A stretch of DNA of 64,000 nucleotides from an uncultured Oscillospiraceae bacterium (GCA_902492895.1 CABUNG010000008.1:1-64000); one strand, 5' to 3'. Counted from the first letter of the stretch, positions 8,162 to 16,076 are shown. Notes: generated by a model from the letters alone, not told the origin. A program made the numbers and translations.

Positions 8162-8569
8162 TTAGTTCTTCGTGCATAAATCGGCCAGGGTGAATTGTAC
8201 CAGATAATCGGAGATCACCTTACTCAACCCCTGCCATAGAGGGAATGTCCGGCAGTCTTTTCTCCGAGGGCAAGCTTCTTGTCCCGGTTCCAGACAGGCA
8301 ACGGGAACAAGCGGCCCCTCCATTAGTTCAAGAATGGACTTCACGCCGTACTCCTCCGGGGGCCGATTCAGCCGATAGCCGCCGCCTTTCCCCCGTATAG
8401 CGATAAGCAGCCCGGCCTTTACCAGTTCTTTCACAACGATCTCCAGATACTTCTCCGAGATCTCCTGGCGGGCAGCTACATCCTTCAGAGGAACAAAACC
8501 ATCACCCTGATGTTCCGCAATGTCCACCAGGAACCGCAGTGCATATCTGCCCTTTGTGGAAATCATCAT
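8162..8569 (-). CDS. Rrf2-family transcription regulator
   Basis: This ~135-aa protein has the Rrf2 winged helix: MISTKGRYALRFLVDIA, ISEKYLEIVVKELVKAGLL and the wing RGKGGGYRLNRPPEEY. A Cys triad, C-x7-C-x5-C in VACLEPGQEACPRRKDCRTF, resembles the Fe-S or thiol-sensing cysteines of IscR-like members. It is divergent from a sulfhydrylase-cysK pair, and both promoters carry similar operator-like repeats. A CymR-like role as repressor of sulfur assimilation is therefore likely, though a cluster-sensing role is possible. Three ATG codons stand in a row at 8572, 8569 and 8566 after GGAGG; the middle one has the best spacing. Confidence 0.9.
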   Translation of the reverse strand: MMISTKGRYALRFLVDIAEHQGDGFVPLKDVAARQEISEKYLEIVVKELVKAGLLIAIRGKGGGYRLNRPPEEYGVKSILELMEGPLVPVACLEPGQEACPRRKDCRTFPLWQGLSKVISDYLVQFTLADLCTKN

Positions 8570-8591
8570 CATGATCGCCTCCGTTTTTCCT

Positions 8592-8620
8592 ATTATACCT
8601 CAAGGTAAATAGGATTTCAA
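8592..8620 (-). promoter_or_regulatory. Promoter of the Rrf2 gene with overlapping palindrome
   Basis: On the minus strand TTGAAA (8620-8615) and TATAAT (8597-8592) are 17 bp apart. The palindrome TACCTCAAGGTA (8596-8607, arms of 5 bp) overlaps the -10 side, where a bound regulator would block the polymerase. This suggests autoregulation. Confidence 0.7.
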
Positions 8621-8632
8621 GTTATTCAAAAT

Positions 8633-8666
8633 ACCTATTGACAAAGTAGGTTTATTGGTATATGAT
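8633..8666 (+). promoter_or_regulatory. Promoter and candidate Rrf2 operator of the sulfhydrylase-cysK operon
   Basis: TTGACA (8638-8643) and TATGAT (8661-8666) are exactly 17 bp apart. The inverted repeat ACCTA-N9-TAGGT (8633-8637 with 8647-8651) straddles the -35 box. The segment CCTATTGAC-N5-TAGGT resembles CCTATTTAC-N4-GAGGT on the other strand over the divergent promoter, so one regulator may bind both. Confidence 0.7.
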
Positions 8667-8698
8667 GGAGCTACATTAATGGAAAGGGGATTTTTCCC

Positions 8699-9988
8699 AT
8701 GAGTACATATAAATTTGAGACCTTACAGCTCCACGTGGGCCAGGAACAGCCCGATCCCGCCACCGATGCCAGGGCGGTGCCCATTTACCAGACCACCTCC
8801 TACGTGTTCCGGGACTCCGCCCATGCCGCCGCCCGCTTTGGACTGGCCGATGCCGGCAATATATATGGACGGCTGACCAACTCCACCCAGGATGTGCTGG
8901 AGAAACGGATTGCTGCCCTAGAGGGTGGTGTAGCGGCATTAGCTACCGCCTCCGGCGCGGCGGCCATCACCTACACCCTTCAGGCCTTGGCTCAGGCGGG
9001 AGATCATATTGTGGCGCAAAAGACCATCTACGGAGGTAGCTATAACCTGCTGGCCCATACCCTGCCCCAGTTCGGGGTTCAGACCGCCTTTGTGAACGCT
9101 CATGACCTGGAAGCGGTCACCGCCGCCATCCGGCCCAACACCAAGGCCATCTATTTGGAGACTCTGGGCAACCCAAACAGCGATATCCCGGACATCGACG
9201 CTATTGCAGAGATCGCCCATGCCCACGGCCTGCCCCTGGTCATCGACAACACCTTCGGCACACCCTACCTCATCCGGCCCATTGAGCACGGGGCGGATAT
9301 TGTGGTCCACTCTGCCACCAAGTTTATCGGGGGCCACGGCACCACCCTGGGGGGCATTATCGTGGACAGCGGCAAATTTGACTGGAAGGCCTCCGGAAAG
9401 TACGCTCCCATCGCGGAGCCCAACCCCAGCTACCACGGGGTCAGCTTTGTTGACGCCGCTGGCCCCGCCGCCTTCGTTACCTACATTCGGGCCATCCTCC
9501 TGCGGGACACCGGAGCCGCTATTTCGCCCTTTAACGCCTTTTTGCTTCTCCAGGGGGTAGAAACCCTGTCCCTGCGTCTGGAGCGCCATGCAGAGAATAC
9601 CAAGAACGTGGTGGCGTTCCTCTCCCAGCACCCCCAGGTGGAAAAGATTAACCACCCCTCCCTGCCTGGTCATCCCGACCACGCCCTGTACGAGAAGTAT
9701 TTTCCCCACGGCGGTGCGTCCATCTTCACCTTCGAGATCAAGGGCGGACAGACGGAGGCGCACAAATTCATCGACAGCCTGAAGATTTTTTCCCTTCTGG
9801 CCAACGTGGCGGACGTGAAGTCCCTGGTCATCCATCCGGCCACCACCACTCACTCCCAGCTCTCGCCAGAGGAGCTGCTGGATCAGGGCATCAAACCCAA
9901 CACTATCCGGCTTTCCATCGGCACGGAGCACATTGACGATATCATCGCCGATTTAGAAAATGGCTTTGCCGCCGTGGCGGAAAAATAA
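8699..9988 (+). CDS. O-acetylhomoserine sulfhydrylase (Cys/Met metabolism PLP enzyme)
   Basis: This 429-aa PLP enzyme belongs to the MetY branch of the Cys/Met family. It would make homocysteine from O-acetylhomoserine and sulfide in the cytoplasm. It starts with the MetY-like KFETLQLHVGQEQPDPATDARAVPIYQTTSYVF. It has NIYGRLTNSTQDVLEKRIAALEGG, the cofactor phosphate site, VIDNTFGTPYLIRP, and the PLP lysine in SATKFIGGHGT (~residue 208). The C-terminal ends IRLSIGTEHIDDIIADL. The length fits MetY better than the ~380-aa gamma-synthases. It shares a promoter with cysK, 16 nt downstream. The gene symbol metY is likely but assigned from family resemblance only. Confidence 0.92.
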   Translation: MSTYKFETLQLHVGQEQPDPATDARAVPIYQTTSYVFRDSAHAAARFGLADAGNIYGRLTNSTQDVLEKRIAALEGGVAALATASGAAAITYTLQALAQAGDHIVAQKTIYGGSYNLLAHTLPQFGVQTAFVNAHDLEAVTAAIRPNTKAIYLETLGNPNSDIPDIDAIAEIAHAHGLPLVIDNTFGTPYLIRPIEHGADIVVHSATKFIGGHGTTLGGIIVDSGKFDWKASGKYAPIAEPNPSYHGVSFVDAAGPAAFVTYIRAILLRDTGAAISPFNAFLLLQGVETLSLRLERHAENTKNVVAFLSQHPQVEKINHPSLPGHPDHALYEKYFPHGGASIFTFEIKGGQTEAHKFIDSLKIFSLLANVADVKSLVIHPATTTHSQLSPEELLDQGIKPNTIRLSIGTEHIDDIIADLENGFAAVAEK

Positions 9989-10004
9989 CGAGAGGAAATT
10001 CATC

Positions 10005-10937
10005 ATGTCGAACATCTACACGTCTGCCGACCAGCTGATCGGCAAAACGCCCCTGTTGGAGCTCACTCGCATTGAGGCGGCAGAGGGGCTGAAAGCCCGT
10101 ATTTTGGCCAAGCTGGAGTATTTCAATCCCGCAGGATCTGTGAAAGATCGCATCGCCAAGGCCATGATCGACGAGGCCGAGGCCAGTGGAAGGCTAAAGC
10201 CCGGCTCCGTGATCATCGAGCCTACCTCGGGCAACACGGGTATTGGCCTTGCCTCTGTGGCGGCGGCCAGGGGCTACCGCATCATCATCACCATGCCGGA
10301 GACCATGAGCGTGGAGCGCCGTCAGCTGATGAAGGCCTACGGCGCGGAACTGGTGCTGACCGAGGGGAGCAAGGGAATGAAGGGCGCCATTGCCAGGGCG
10401 GAGGAACTGGCATCGGAAATCCCCAACAGCTTCATTCCCGGTCAGTTTATTAACCCGGCCAATCCCGCTGCACACAAAGCCGCCACCGGTCCGGAGATTT
10501 GGGCGGATACCGACGGCAAGGTGGATATCTTCGTGGCGGGCGTGGGTACCGGCGGAACCATCACCGGTGTAGGACAGTATTTGAAAGAACAAAATCCGGC
10601 AGTGATGGTCGTGGCGGTAGAGCCCAAGGACTCCCCCGTCCTTAGTGAGGGACGCTCCGGAGCGCACAAAATCCAGGGGATCGGCGCAGGTTTTGTTCCG
10701 GAAATATTGGATACCGCTGTCTACGACAAGGTCCTCCCCGTGTCCAACGAGGATGCTTTTGCTGCCGGGCAGCTGATCGGCCGTAAGGAGGGCATCCTGG
10801 TGGGTATCTCCTCCGGAGCGGCGCTCCATGCAGCCATAGAGCTGGCCAAGCGCCCTGAAAACGCCGGAAAAACCATCGTGGCTCTCCTTCCGGACACCGG
10901 CGACCGGTATCTGTCTACACCGCTGTTTGCGGATTGA
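10005..10937 (+). CDS. cysK: Cysteine synthase (O-acetylserine sulfhydrylase)
   Basis: CysK makes cysteine from O-acetylserine and sulfide. The 310-aa protein is the normal length. It has the PLP lysine in NPAGSVKDRIAKAMI (~residue 43), the phosphate-binding and substrate loop EPTSGNTGIGLASVAA, GVGTGGTITGVG, and ISSGAALHAA near the end. The ATG at 10005 has AGAGGAAA upstream; a longer frame of 15 codons overlaps the sulfhydrylase end and is not needed. No cysE is in the window, so O-acetylserine must be made by a gene elsewhere. Confidence 0.95.
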   Translation: MSNIYTSADQLIGKTPLLELTRIEAAEGLKARILAKLEYFNPAGSVKDRIAKAMIDEAEASGRLKPGSVIIEPTSGNTGIGLASVAAARGYRIIITMPETMSVERRQLMKAYGAELVLTEGSKGMKGAIARAEELASEIPNSFIPGQFINPANPAAHKAATGPEIWADTDGKVDIFVAGVGTGGTITGVGQYLKEQNPAVMVVAVEPKDSPVLSEGRSGAHKIQGIGAGFVPEILDTAVYDKVLPVSNEDAFAAGQLIGRKEGILVGISSGAALHAAIELAKRPENAGKTIVALLPDTGDRYLSTPLFAD

Positions 10938-11075
10938 ACGGGAAATGAACGCACCGGCAAGTTCCGATTTGGATGGAATTTTACTATGAAAACATCGTAA
11001 CCGTTGTCTCGGTTATCCGTCCAGTTTACAACTTCAAGGCCGGAGCGGAATGACCGAAGAGGCCGCCGCATATTT

Positions 11076-11113
11076 AAAAACGGGGTTGCTCCCTTTTGGA
11101 AGCAAGCCCGTTT
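11076..11113 (-). terminator. Intrinsic terminator after tsf
   Basis: A long imperfect stem (AAACGGG...CCCGTTT, 11078-11084 with 11107-11113, plus inner TTGCT/AGCAA) is followed on the minus strand by TTTTTAAATA. It lies 16 nt after the tsf stop. Confidence 0.75.
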
Positions 11114-11129
11114 CCTGTACAAATTGCGC

Positions 11130-12053
11130 TTATTTCATCATACCGGCCACTTCGGCGGCAAAATCGTCTTCGCGCTTCTGCAAGCCCTCGCCCTTTTCAA
11201 AACGGACGAATTCGACGACCTTCATCGCACCACCGGCAGTTTTGGCACAGTCCGCCACATATTGCTCGACCGTGACATCGCCGTTTTTGACGAACGCCTG
11301 CTGCATCAGGCAGTTGTTCTCGTAGAACTTGCCGATGCGGCCATCGACCATCTTGGTGATGATCGCGTCCGGTTTATTGGCGGTTTTCGGATCGTTTTTG
11401 ATCTGCGCGAACAGGATTTCCTTTTCCTTTTCAATAGCCTCGGCCGGCACGCAGGATTTATCCAGATACGTGGCGTTCAGAGCCGCGATCTGCATCGCGA
11501 CATCCTTGCCGCATTCTTTGAGCACCGCAGAACCGCTCGCAGCGCCTTCAGCCTCAAACCGGACCAGCACGCCGATCCGGCCGCCGCCGTGAACATACGC
11601 CACGCAGTCGCCCTCATAGCGGACGAAACGGCGGATGCTCAGGTTTTCACCGATCACCAGCACCCGATCCTGCAGCGCCTGAGTGACGGTACGGCCATCC
11701 TCGTATTCCATTTCCATGAGAGAAGCCACGTCGGCAGGATTCTTCTTGAGAATCACATTCGCCACGCCTTGGATGAATTCCTGGAACTTGTCGCTCTTGG
11801 CGGCAAAGTCGGTCTCAGAGTTGACCTCGACCACCACGCCGACCTTGCACTCGTCACAGACAGTGGCGTAAACGGCGCCTTCAGCGGCCACGCGGCCGGC
11901 CTTTTTCACCTGGGCAGCCAGGCCTTTTTCACGCAGGATGTCCGCGGCCTTGTCCATATCGCCGCCGGCTTCGGTGAGCGCTTTCTTGCAATCCATCATG
12001 CCGACGCCGGTTTTCTCGCGCAGCATCTGCACGTCTTTAGCTGTAAATGCCAT
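11130..12053 (-). CDS. tsf: Translation elongation factor Ts
   Basis: EF-Ts reloads EF-Tu with GTP during translation. The 307-aa protein opens with the UBA-like domain (VQMLREKTGVGMMDCKKALTEAGGDMDKAADILREKG), followed by the core with VVEVNSETDFAAKSDKFQEFI, the EF-Tu contact motif TDFAA-like, and ends in GEGLQKREDDFAAEVAGMMK. The ribosome site GAAAGGAA precedes the ATG. It follows rpsB by 57 nt in the classical rpsB-tsf order, but pyrH and frr, which often follow, are 24 kb away here. Confidence 0.97.
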   Translation of the reverse strand: MAFTAKDVQMLREKTGVGMMDCKKALTEAGGDMDKAADILREKGLAAQVKKAGRVAAEGAVYATVCDECKVGVVVEVNSETDFAAKSDKFQEFIQGVANVILKKNPADVASLMEMEYEDGRTVTQALQDRVLVIGENLSIRRFVRYEGDCVAYVHGGGRIGVLVRFEAEGAASGSAVLKECGKDVAMQIAALNATYLDKSCVPAEAIEKEKEILFAQIKNDPKTANKPDAIITKMVDGRIGKFYENNCLMQQAFVKNGDVTVEQYVADCAKTAGGAMKVVEFVRFEKGEGLQKREDDFAAEVAGMMK

Positions 12054-12110
12054 GATTTGATCATTCCTTTCGCTATTTCTGAACGTTTCAGGGAAAATGC
12101 GCGGAATACT

Positions 12111-12863
12111 TTATTCCGCCGCGGCCGCCGGCTGTTCGTCGGCTTTCTGAGCCGCAGCCTCGTCCTCCGCCGCGTTGTCTTCGCCCTGACGGCCTTCGAG
12201 AATGGCGTTGGCCATGGTGCCGGCGATCAGTTTGACGGCGCGGATCGCGTCGTCGTTGCCGGGAATGATATAGTCCACATCGTCCGGATCACAGTTGGTG
12301 TCCACGATGGCGACGATCGGAATACCGAGTTTTTTCGCTTCGGCGACCGCAATCTTCTCTTTGCGGGGATCGACGATGAACAGGGCGCCGGGGATCTTGT
12401 TCATGCCCTTGATGCCGCCGAGGAATTTCTCGAGTTTTTCGATTTCATGGTTGAGCTTGATGACTTCCTTTTTCGGAAGCAGATCAAAGGTCCCGTCCTC
12501 GGACATGGTCTTGAGCTGGCTGAGACGGGTGATCCGGCCGCGGATGGTCCGGAAGTTCGTCAGCATGCCGCCGAGCCAGCGGGCGTTGACGAAATAGGCA
12601 CCCGCCCGCTCCGCTTCCTCGCGGATGGATTCCTGCGCCTGCTTCTTCGTGCCGACAAACAGCACGGACTCGCCCTTTACGGAAAGCTCACGCACGAACA
12701 TGTAGGCTTCTTCCAGCTTGCGGACGGTCTTCTGCAGATCGATGATGTAGATGCCGTTGCGCTCGGTGAAGATGTAGGGAGCCATTTTGGGGTTCCAGCG
12801 TCTGGTCTGATGTCCGAAATGGACGCCCGCCTCGAGCAACTGTTTCATGGATACGACTGCCAT
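12111..12863 (-). CDS. rpsB: 30S ribosomal protein S2
   Basis: S2 is a late-assembling protein of the 30S subunit. The 250-aa product has SMKQLLEAGVHFGHQTRRWNPKMAPYIF, VLFVGTKKQAQESI, RWLGGMLTNFRTIR and VDTNCDPDDVDYIIPGNDDAIRA, followed by an Ala/Glu-rich tail common in this lineage. The ATG at 12863 follows AAGGAGGAT with good spacing; a frame open 31 codons further upstream lies inside the structured leader and is rejected. The leader and promoter are described separately. Confidence 0.97.
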   Translation of the reverse strand: MAVVSMKQLLEAGVHFGHQTRRWNPKMAPYIFTERNGIYIIDLQKTVRKLEEAYMFVRELSVKGESVLFVGTKKQAQESIREEAERAGAYFVNARWLGGMLTNFRTIRGRITRLSQLKTMSEDGTFDLLPKKEVIKLNHEIEKLEKFLGGIKGMNKIPGALFIVDPRKEKIAVAEAKKLGIPIVAIVDTNCDPDDVDYIIPGNDDAIRAVKLIAGTMANAILEGRQGEDNAAEDEAAAQKADEQPAAAAE

Positions 12864-12894
12864 AATGCAAAATCCTCCTTCGGTTTTACCCTCT

Positions 12895-12977
12895 GCGGGA
12901 GCTGCGCGCCAAATCAAATTTTTGACGGCATCTCCGCCAACCGCAGACAGCGGCACCCGGCGGAGCTACGCTCCCGC
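12895..12977 (-). ncRNA. Structured 5' leader of rpsB with nested helices
   Basis: The transcript between promoter and rpsB can form three nested helices. P1 is 8 bp, GCGGGAGC (12977-12970) with GCTCCCGC (12902-12895). P2 is 7 bp, CTCCGCC (12965-12959) with GGCGGAG (12938-12932). P3 is CCGC with GCGG (12953-12950 with 12944-12941) around a 5-nt loop. P1 closes 32 nt before the ATG. Autogenous control of rpsB by S2 through an mRNA leader is known in other bacteria; this is a candidate of that kind. Covariation was not tested. Confidence 0.6.
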
Positions 12978-12994
12978 ATGTGTTTTGCCGCAAT

Positions 12995-13023
12995 AGTATA
13001 CCACGGATTCCACTGCTTGGCAA
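12995..13023 (-). promoter_or_regulatory. Promoter of rpsB-tsf
   Basis: On the minus strand TTGCCA (13023-13018) and TATACT (13000-12995) are 17 bp apart, giving a leader of about 125 nt before rpsB. Confidence 0.75.
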
Positions 13024-13103
13024 GCTTCGCCGGCATTTTTGGCAGTTTCACCCCCAACAAAAATGAATCCACACCGGTTTTGGGCAGAATCGACGAGAAT
13101 CCG

Positions 13104-13412
13104 CTATCTTCCCCCGAAAATCCCGCCTAAAATCCCGCCTTTTCTGGGCTTAGGCCCCGGACAACAGCACGGCGGCATAGGGTGATTGACGAGGATGGTC
13201 TCTTCCCCGATGACCTCGATCTCTTTCCAGGATATCACGATATCTTCGTCGTGTCCCAGCAGACCCATGCACTTGGGCCGTCCATGCACCACGATCGCCA
13301 CCAGCTGCGCGGTGCAGGTGTCCACTTCGACATCGTCCACGCAGCCGATCCGGGTTCCGTCGCATACATTGATGACCTCTTTATCGTGCATGTCCGTAAT
13401 TCTGCAAAACAT
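13104..13412 (-). CDS. PRC-barrel sporulation-type protein, YlmC/YmxH family
   Basis: This 102-aa protein has the compact PRC-barrel of the YlmC/YmxH family, FCRITDMHDKEVINVCDGTRIGCVDDVEVD, followed by VHGRPKCMGLLGHDEDIVISWKEIEVIGEETILV. A Cys-rich and Gly-rich tail (PPCCCPGPKPRKGGILGGIFGGR) follows. The family is widespread in spore formers and is often annotated as a sporulation protein, but its biochemical role is not established. The ATG at 13412 has AAGGAGG 7 nt upstream. It is divergent from sigG. Confidence 0.85.
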   Translation of the reverse strand: MFCRITDMHDKEVINVCDGTRIGCVDDVEVDTCTAQLVAIVVHGRPKCMGLLGHDEDIVISWKEIEVIGEETILVNHPMPPCCCPGPKPRKGGILGGIFGGR

Positions 13413-13512
13413 CGGCACGCCTCCTTTTCGACACTCTTTTCTACCATAATCTATGCAGGGGCACAGGCAGATAGAACAAGGGGATTCTGCGGGGGAATTC
13501 CAGCTTTTTACT

Positions 13513-13542
13513 GTATGAATCTTCCTGGTTATGGCAATAATG
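13513..13542 (+). promoter_or_regulatory. Candidate sigma-F/sigma-G promoter of sigG
   Basis: GTATG (13513-13517), a 15-bp spacer, and GGCAATAATG (13533-13542) resemble the forespore sigma-F/sigma-G pattern GYWTA-N15/16-GGnrAnAnTR, with one mismatch in the -35 box. The predicted start lies about 30 nt before the sigG ATG. Confidence 0.5.
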
Positions 13543-13579
13543 GAAATGCAATGCCATACTCCAGAGAGGATGTGACCGT

Positions 13580-14347
13580 ATGTACAACAAGGTGGAAATT
13601 TGCGGTGTCAACACAGCAAATTTAAAGGTTCTCAGCGAGAGTGAGAAAATGCGGTTACTGAAGCTCAGCCGGGAGGGCGACAAAAAGGCGCGGGAGGAGC
13701 TGGTCAACGGCAATCTGCGCTTGGTGCTCAGTGTGATCCAGCGTTTTACCCAGCGGGGAGAGAATCTCGACGACCTGTTTCAAGTCGGCTGCATCGGCCT
13801 GATCAAGTCCATCGACAATTTCGACATGTCCCAGAACGTGCGGTTTTCCACCTACGCTGTTCCGATGATCATCGGCGAAATCCGCCGCTATCTCCGGGAC
13901 AACAATTCCATCCGGATCAGCCGGTCGATGCGGGATACCGCCTACAAGGCCATGCAGGTCAAGGAACGTCTGACCACCCAAAACCTGCGGGAACCCACCG
14001 TGGAGGAGATCGCAAAGGAGCTCGACCTCCCGCGGGAAGACGTGGTGATGGCGCTCGAATCCATCGTGGAACCGGTATCGCTTTATGAGCCGGTTTATTC
14101 GGACGGCGGGGACACCATCTATGTCATGGACCAGGTGGGCGACCACAACGACGACAACAATTGGCTGGACGAAATCGCCTTAAAAGAGGCGATCCGCGGA
14201 CTCAACGACCGGGAAAAGAAAATCCTTAACCTGCGGTTTTTCAAGGGGATGACCCAGATCGAGGTTTCCGCCGAAATCGGCATCTCTCAGGCCCAGGTGT
14301 CGCGTCTGGAAAAAGGCGCGCTGGAGCGCATCAAAAAACAGATTTAG
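13580..14347 (+). CDS. sigG: RNA polymerase sporulation sigma factor SigG
   Basis: Sigma-G drives late gene expression in the forespore. The 255-aa protein opens with the hallmark MYNKVEICGVNT. It shows region 2 (NGNLRLVLSVIQRF, DDLFQVGCIGLIKSIDNFD, FSTYAVPMIIGEIRRYLRD), region 3 (ISRSMRD) and region 4 (LNDREKKILNLRFFKGMTQIEVSAEIGISQAQVSRLEKGAL). GAGAGGAT precedes the ATG. In Bacillus and many clostridia it follows spoIIGA-sigE on the same strand; here it is on the opposite strand and faces sigE. A forespore-type promoter lies upstream. Confidence 0.97.
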   Translation: MYNKVEICGVNTANLKVLSESEKMRLLKLSREGDKKAREELVNGNLRLVLSVIQRFTQRGENLDDLFQVGCIGLIKSIDNFDMSQNVRFSTYAVPMIIGEIRRYLRDNNSIRISRSMRDTAYKAMQVKERLTTQNLREPTVEEIAKELDLPREDVVMALESIVEPVSLYEPVYSDGGDTIYVMDQVGDHNDDNNWLDEIALKEAIRGLNDREKKILNLRFFKGMTQIEVSAEIGISQAQVSRLEKGALERIKKQI

Positions 14348-14384
14348 CGCCGTCCGGGAATCGGGACCCGGGCGGCGCTTTTTA
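14346..14384 (+). terminator. Intrinsic terminator between sigG and sigE
   Basis: A 13-bp stem with one T-G pair (AGCGCCGTCCGGG with CCCGGGCGGCGCT) is followed by five T residues. It overlaps the last codons of the convergent sigE. Confidence 0.85.
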
Positions 14385-15110
14385 TCCGGCTCGTTCGATA
14401 TCCTTCTTCAGTCGTTTGATGATTTTCTTTTCCAGACGGGATATATAGGACTGCGAGATGCCCAGCAGATCGGCCACTTCCTTCTGCGTATGCTCCTGAT
14501 TGCCGTTGATGCCGAACCGCAGCTGCATGATCAGCTGCTCCCGTTCCGACAGCCGGGAGACGCATTCGAGCAGCAGATCCCGCTCGGCCTCCTGTTCGAT
14601 ATTGCGGTTGACCAGATCCGGATCGCTGCCCAGAATATCGGACAGCAGAAGTTCGTTGCCGTCCCAGTCCACGTTGAGGGGTTCGTCGATGGAAAGCTCG
14701 TTGCGCAGCTGGGTATTTTTCCGCAGATACATCAGAATTTCATTTTCAATGCAGCGGGAGGAATAGGTTGCGAGCTTGATATTCCGGCCGGGACAGAAGG
14801 TGTTGATGGCCTTGATCAGGCCGATGGTGCCAATGGAGATCAGGTCCTCGATGCCCACGCCCGAGCTTTCGAATTTGCGGGCGATGTATACCACCAGCCG
14901 CAGATTGTGGGTGATGAGCAGATCCCTGGCCTCGCCGTCCCCTTCGGCCGCGCGGCGGATCGCCTCCGCTTCCTCGGCGGAATTCAGCGGCGGGGGCAGC
15001 GTGTCGGCGCCGTTGATATAATAAACGCCTTCTCCCAAGCGGCGCGCGGTTTTTCTCTTCCACCACAAAACGGCGCGCATCAGAAGATGACGCAGGTTCA
15101 TCCCAATCAT
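14382..15110 (-). CDS. sigE: RNA polymerase sporulation sigma factor SigE (pro-form)
   Basis: Sigma-E runs early mother-cell gene expression after SpoIIGA removes a membrane-bound pro-sequence. The 242-aa product has the pro-region MNLRHLLMRAVLWWKRKTAR, EGVYYINGADTLPPPL, region 2 (NLRLVVYIARKFESSGVGIEDLISIGTIGLIKAINTF) and region 4 (QLRFGINGNQEHTQKEVADLLGISQSYISRLEKKIIKRLKK). Starts at 15119, 15110 and 15101 are possible; 15110 has GAAAGG at ~10 nt. The frame stays open far upstream through spoIIGA, but that part has no coding character. It lies 32 nt after spoIIGA. Confidence 0.96.
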   Translation of the reverse strand: MIGMNLRHLLMRAVLWWKRKTARRLGEGVYYINGADTLPPPLNSAEEAEAIRRAAEGDGEARDLLITHNLRLVVYIARKFESSGVGIEDLISIGTIGLIKAINTFCPGRNIKLATYSSRCIENEILMYLRKNTQLRNELSIDEPLNVDWDGNELLLSDILGSDPDLVNRNIEQEAERDLLLECVSRLSEREQLIMQLRFGINGNQEHTQKEVADLLGISQSYISRLEKKIIKRLKKDIERAG

Positions 15111-15142
15111 GATTACCATACCTTTCTTTGCCGGAACAGGAT

Positions 15143-16042
15143 TTATGCCAGAAAATCGCCGATGTCCCCACCGAACAGCGCCTCGTACTCCCCGCGTCCG
15201 AGTTCCGGAGTCAGGGCTATGTATACGCCTGTAATATCTTTTTCCGCCCGTCCGGGACCCGATATCAGCACTTTTTTCACCTGGAACGCCGGCAGGAGTC
15301 CGTCGCCCCCCACGCTCTGAAACGGCACCATGCGCAGCCGGGAGGCCACCGCCTGCGCCGCTCCGGACTCGCTCGCGTACAGCGAGCAGCCGGGCTGGTC
15401 CCGCATGGACAGAGCTTCCTGCAGGGCATCCGGCAGTTTCGAATACACTGCCGCCTGCCGGACCACCACGACAGGACTGCCGGAAAACGGCTCGGTCAGA
15501 TGCAGTCCAGTATCGTAAAGGGCTCGGAGCCGTACCTCTTCCGTTCCGAGTGCGAGCGTCAGGGTGTATTCCCGGTTGAGAGGCGCCTTTTTCCGGATCA
15601 GCCGGTCGTAAAGGCGGATGCATCCGTAGCTCAGCACGGTTAGCCCCACCAGCAGCAGCGGGGGTACATCGTAATACACCACGCCGTTTGCCACCACAAA
15701 ACCGGCAGGGGCGGCAAAATACCATACCGCTGTCGCCACGCCCGCAAACAGGGCCGAAATGACGACAAAGACAAGGAGCTGTTTGCCGAAGGAACGGAGG
15801 CCGAGCCAGGGAAAGGACATCAAGACGATCAGGCTGCCTGCCACCGCCTTGATGAGCATGGAAAGCGGAAAAGGCATAGTGGGCAGAAAAATCAGGCAGG
15901 AGGAAACCCCGCCGAGCAGCGCGCCCAGCACCATCCGCCAACGCCTGAATGGAAGGCGGAGAATGCGGGCTGTGGAAGATAAAAGGAGATAATCGATGAA
16001 CCAGTTGAGTACAATTAATACATCCAGATAGATCACCGGCAT
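15143..16042 (-). CDS. spoIIGA: Sigma-E processing peptidase SpoIIGA
   Basis: SpoIIGA is the membrane aspartic protease that cleaves pro-sigma-E at the sporulation septum. The 299-aa protein has about five membrane segments in residues 1-150 (LDVLIVLNWFIDYLLLS and others) and a cytoplasmic protease domain with the catalytic motif ALYDTGLHLTEPF (~residue 180), then GSPVVVV. The C-terminal part includes LISGPG and VYIALTPE. The ATG at 16042 has GGGGAGGGG 6 nt upstream and is preferred to one nine codons earlier. sigE follows directly. Confidence 0.94.
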   Translation of the reverse strand: MPVIYLDVLIVLNWFIDYLLLSSTARILRLPFRRWRMVLGALLGGVSSCLIFLPTMPFPLSMLIKAVAGSLIVLMSFPWLGLRSFGKQLLVFVVISALFAGVATAVWYFAAPAGFVVANGVVYYDVPPLLLVGLTVLSYGCIRLYDRLIRKKAPLNREYTLTLALGTEEVRLRALYDTGLHLTEPFSGSPVVVVRQAAVYSKLPDALQEALSMRDQPGCSLYASESGAAQAVASRLRMVPFQSVGGDGLLPAFQVKKVLISGPGRAEKDITGVYIALTPELGRGEYEALFGGDIGDFLA

Positions 16043-16076
16043 CCGGTTCCCCTCCCCCGTCTCGTCCATACTCTTT

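Noticed and set aside
8162..10937. Horizontal transfer of the Rrf2-sulfhydrylase-cysK block.
   Set aside because: Codon choice looks slightly more GCC/ACC-rich by eye, but not enough to claim without a composition test, and there are no mobile ends.
11004..13130. Plus-strand open frame of ~700 codons.
   Set aside because: It lies fully opposite tsf and rpsB and their leader. Its protein has no family pattern and is a by-product of GC-rich codon use.
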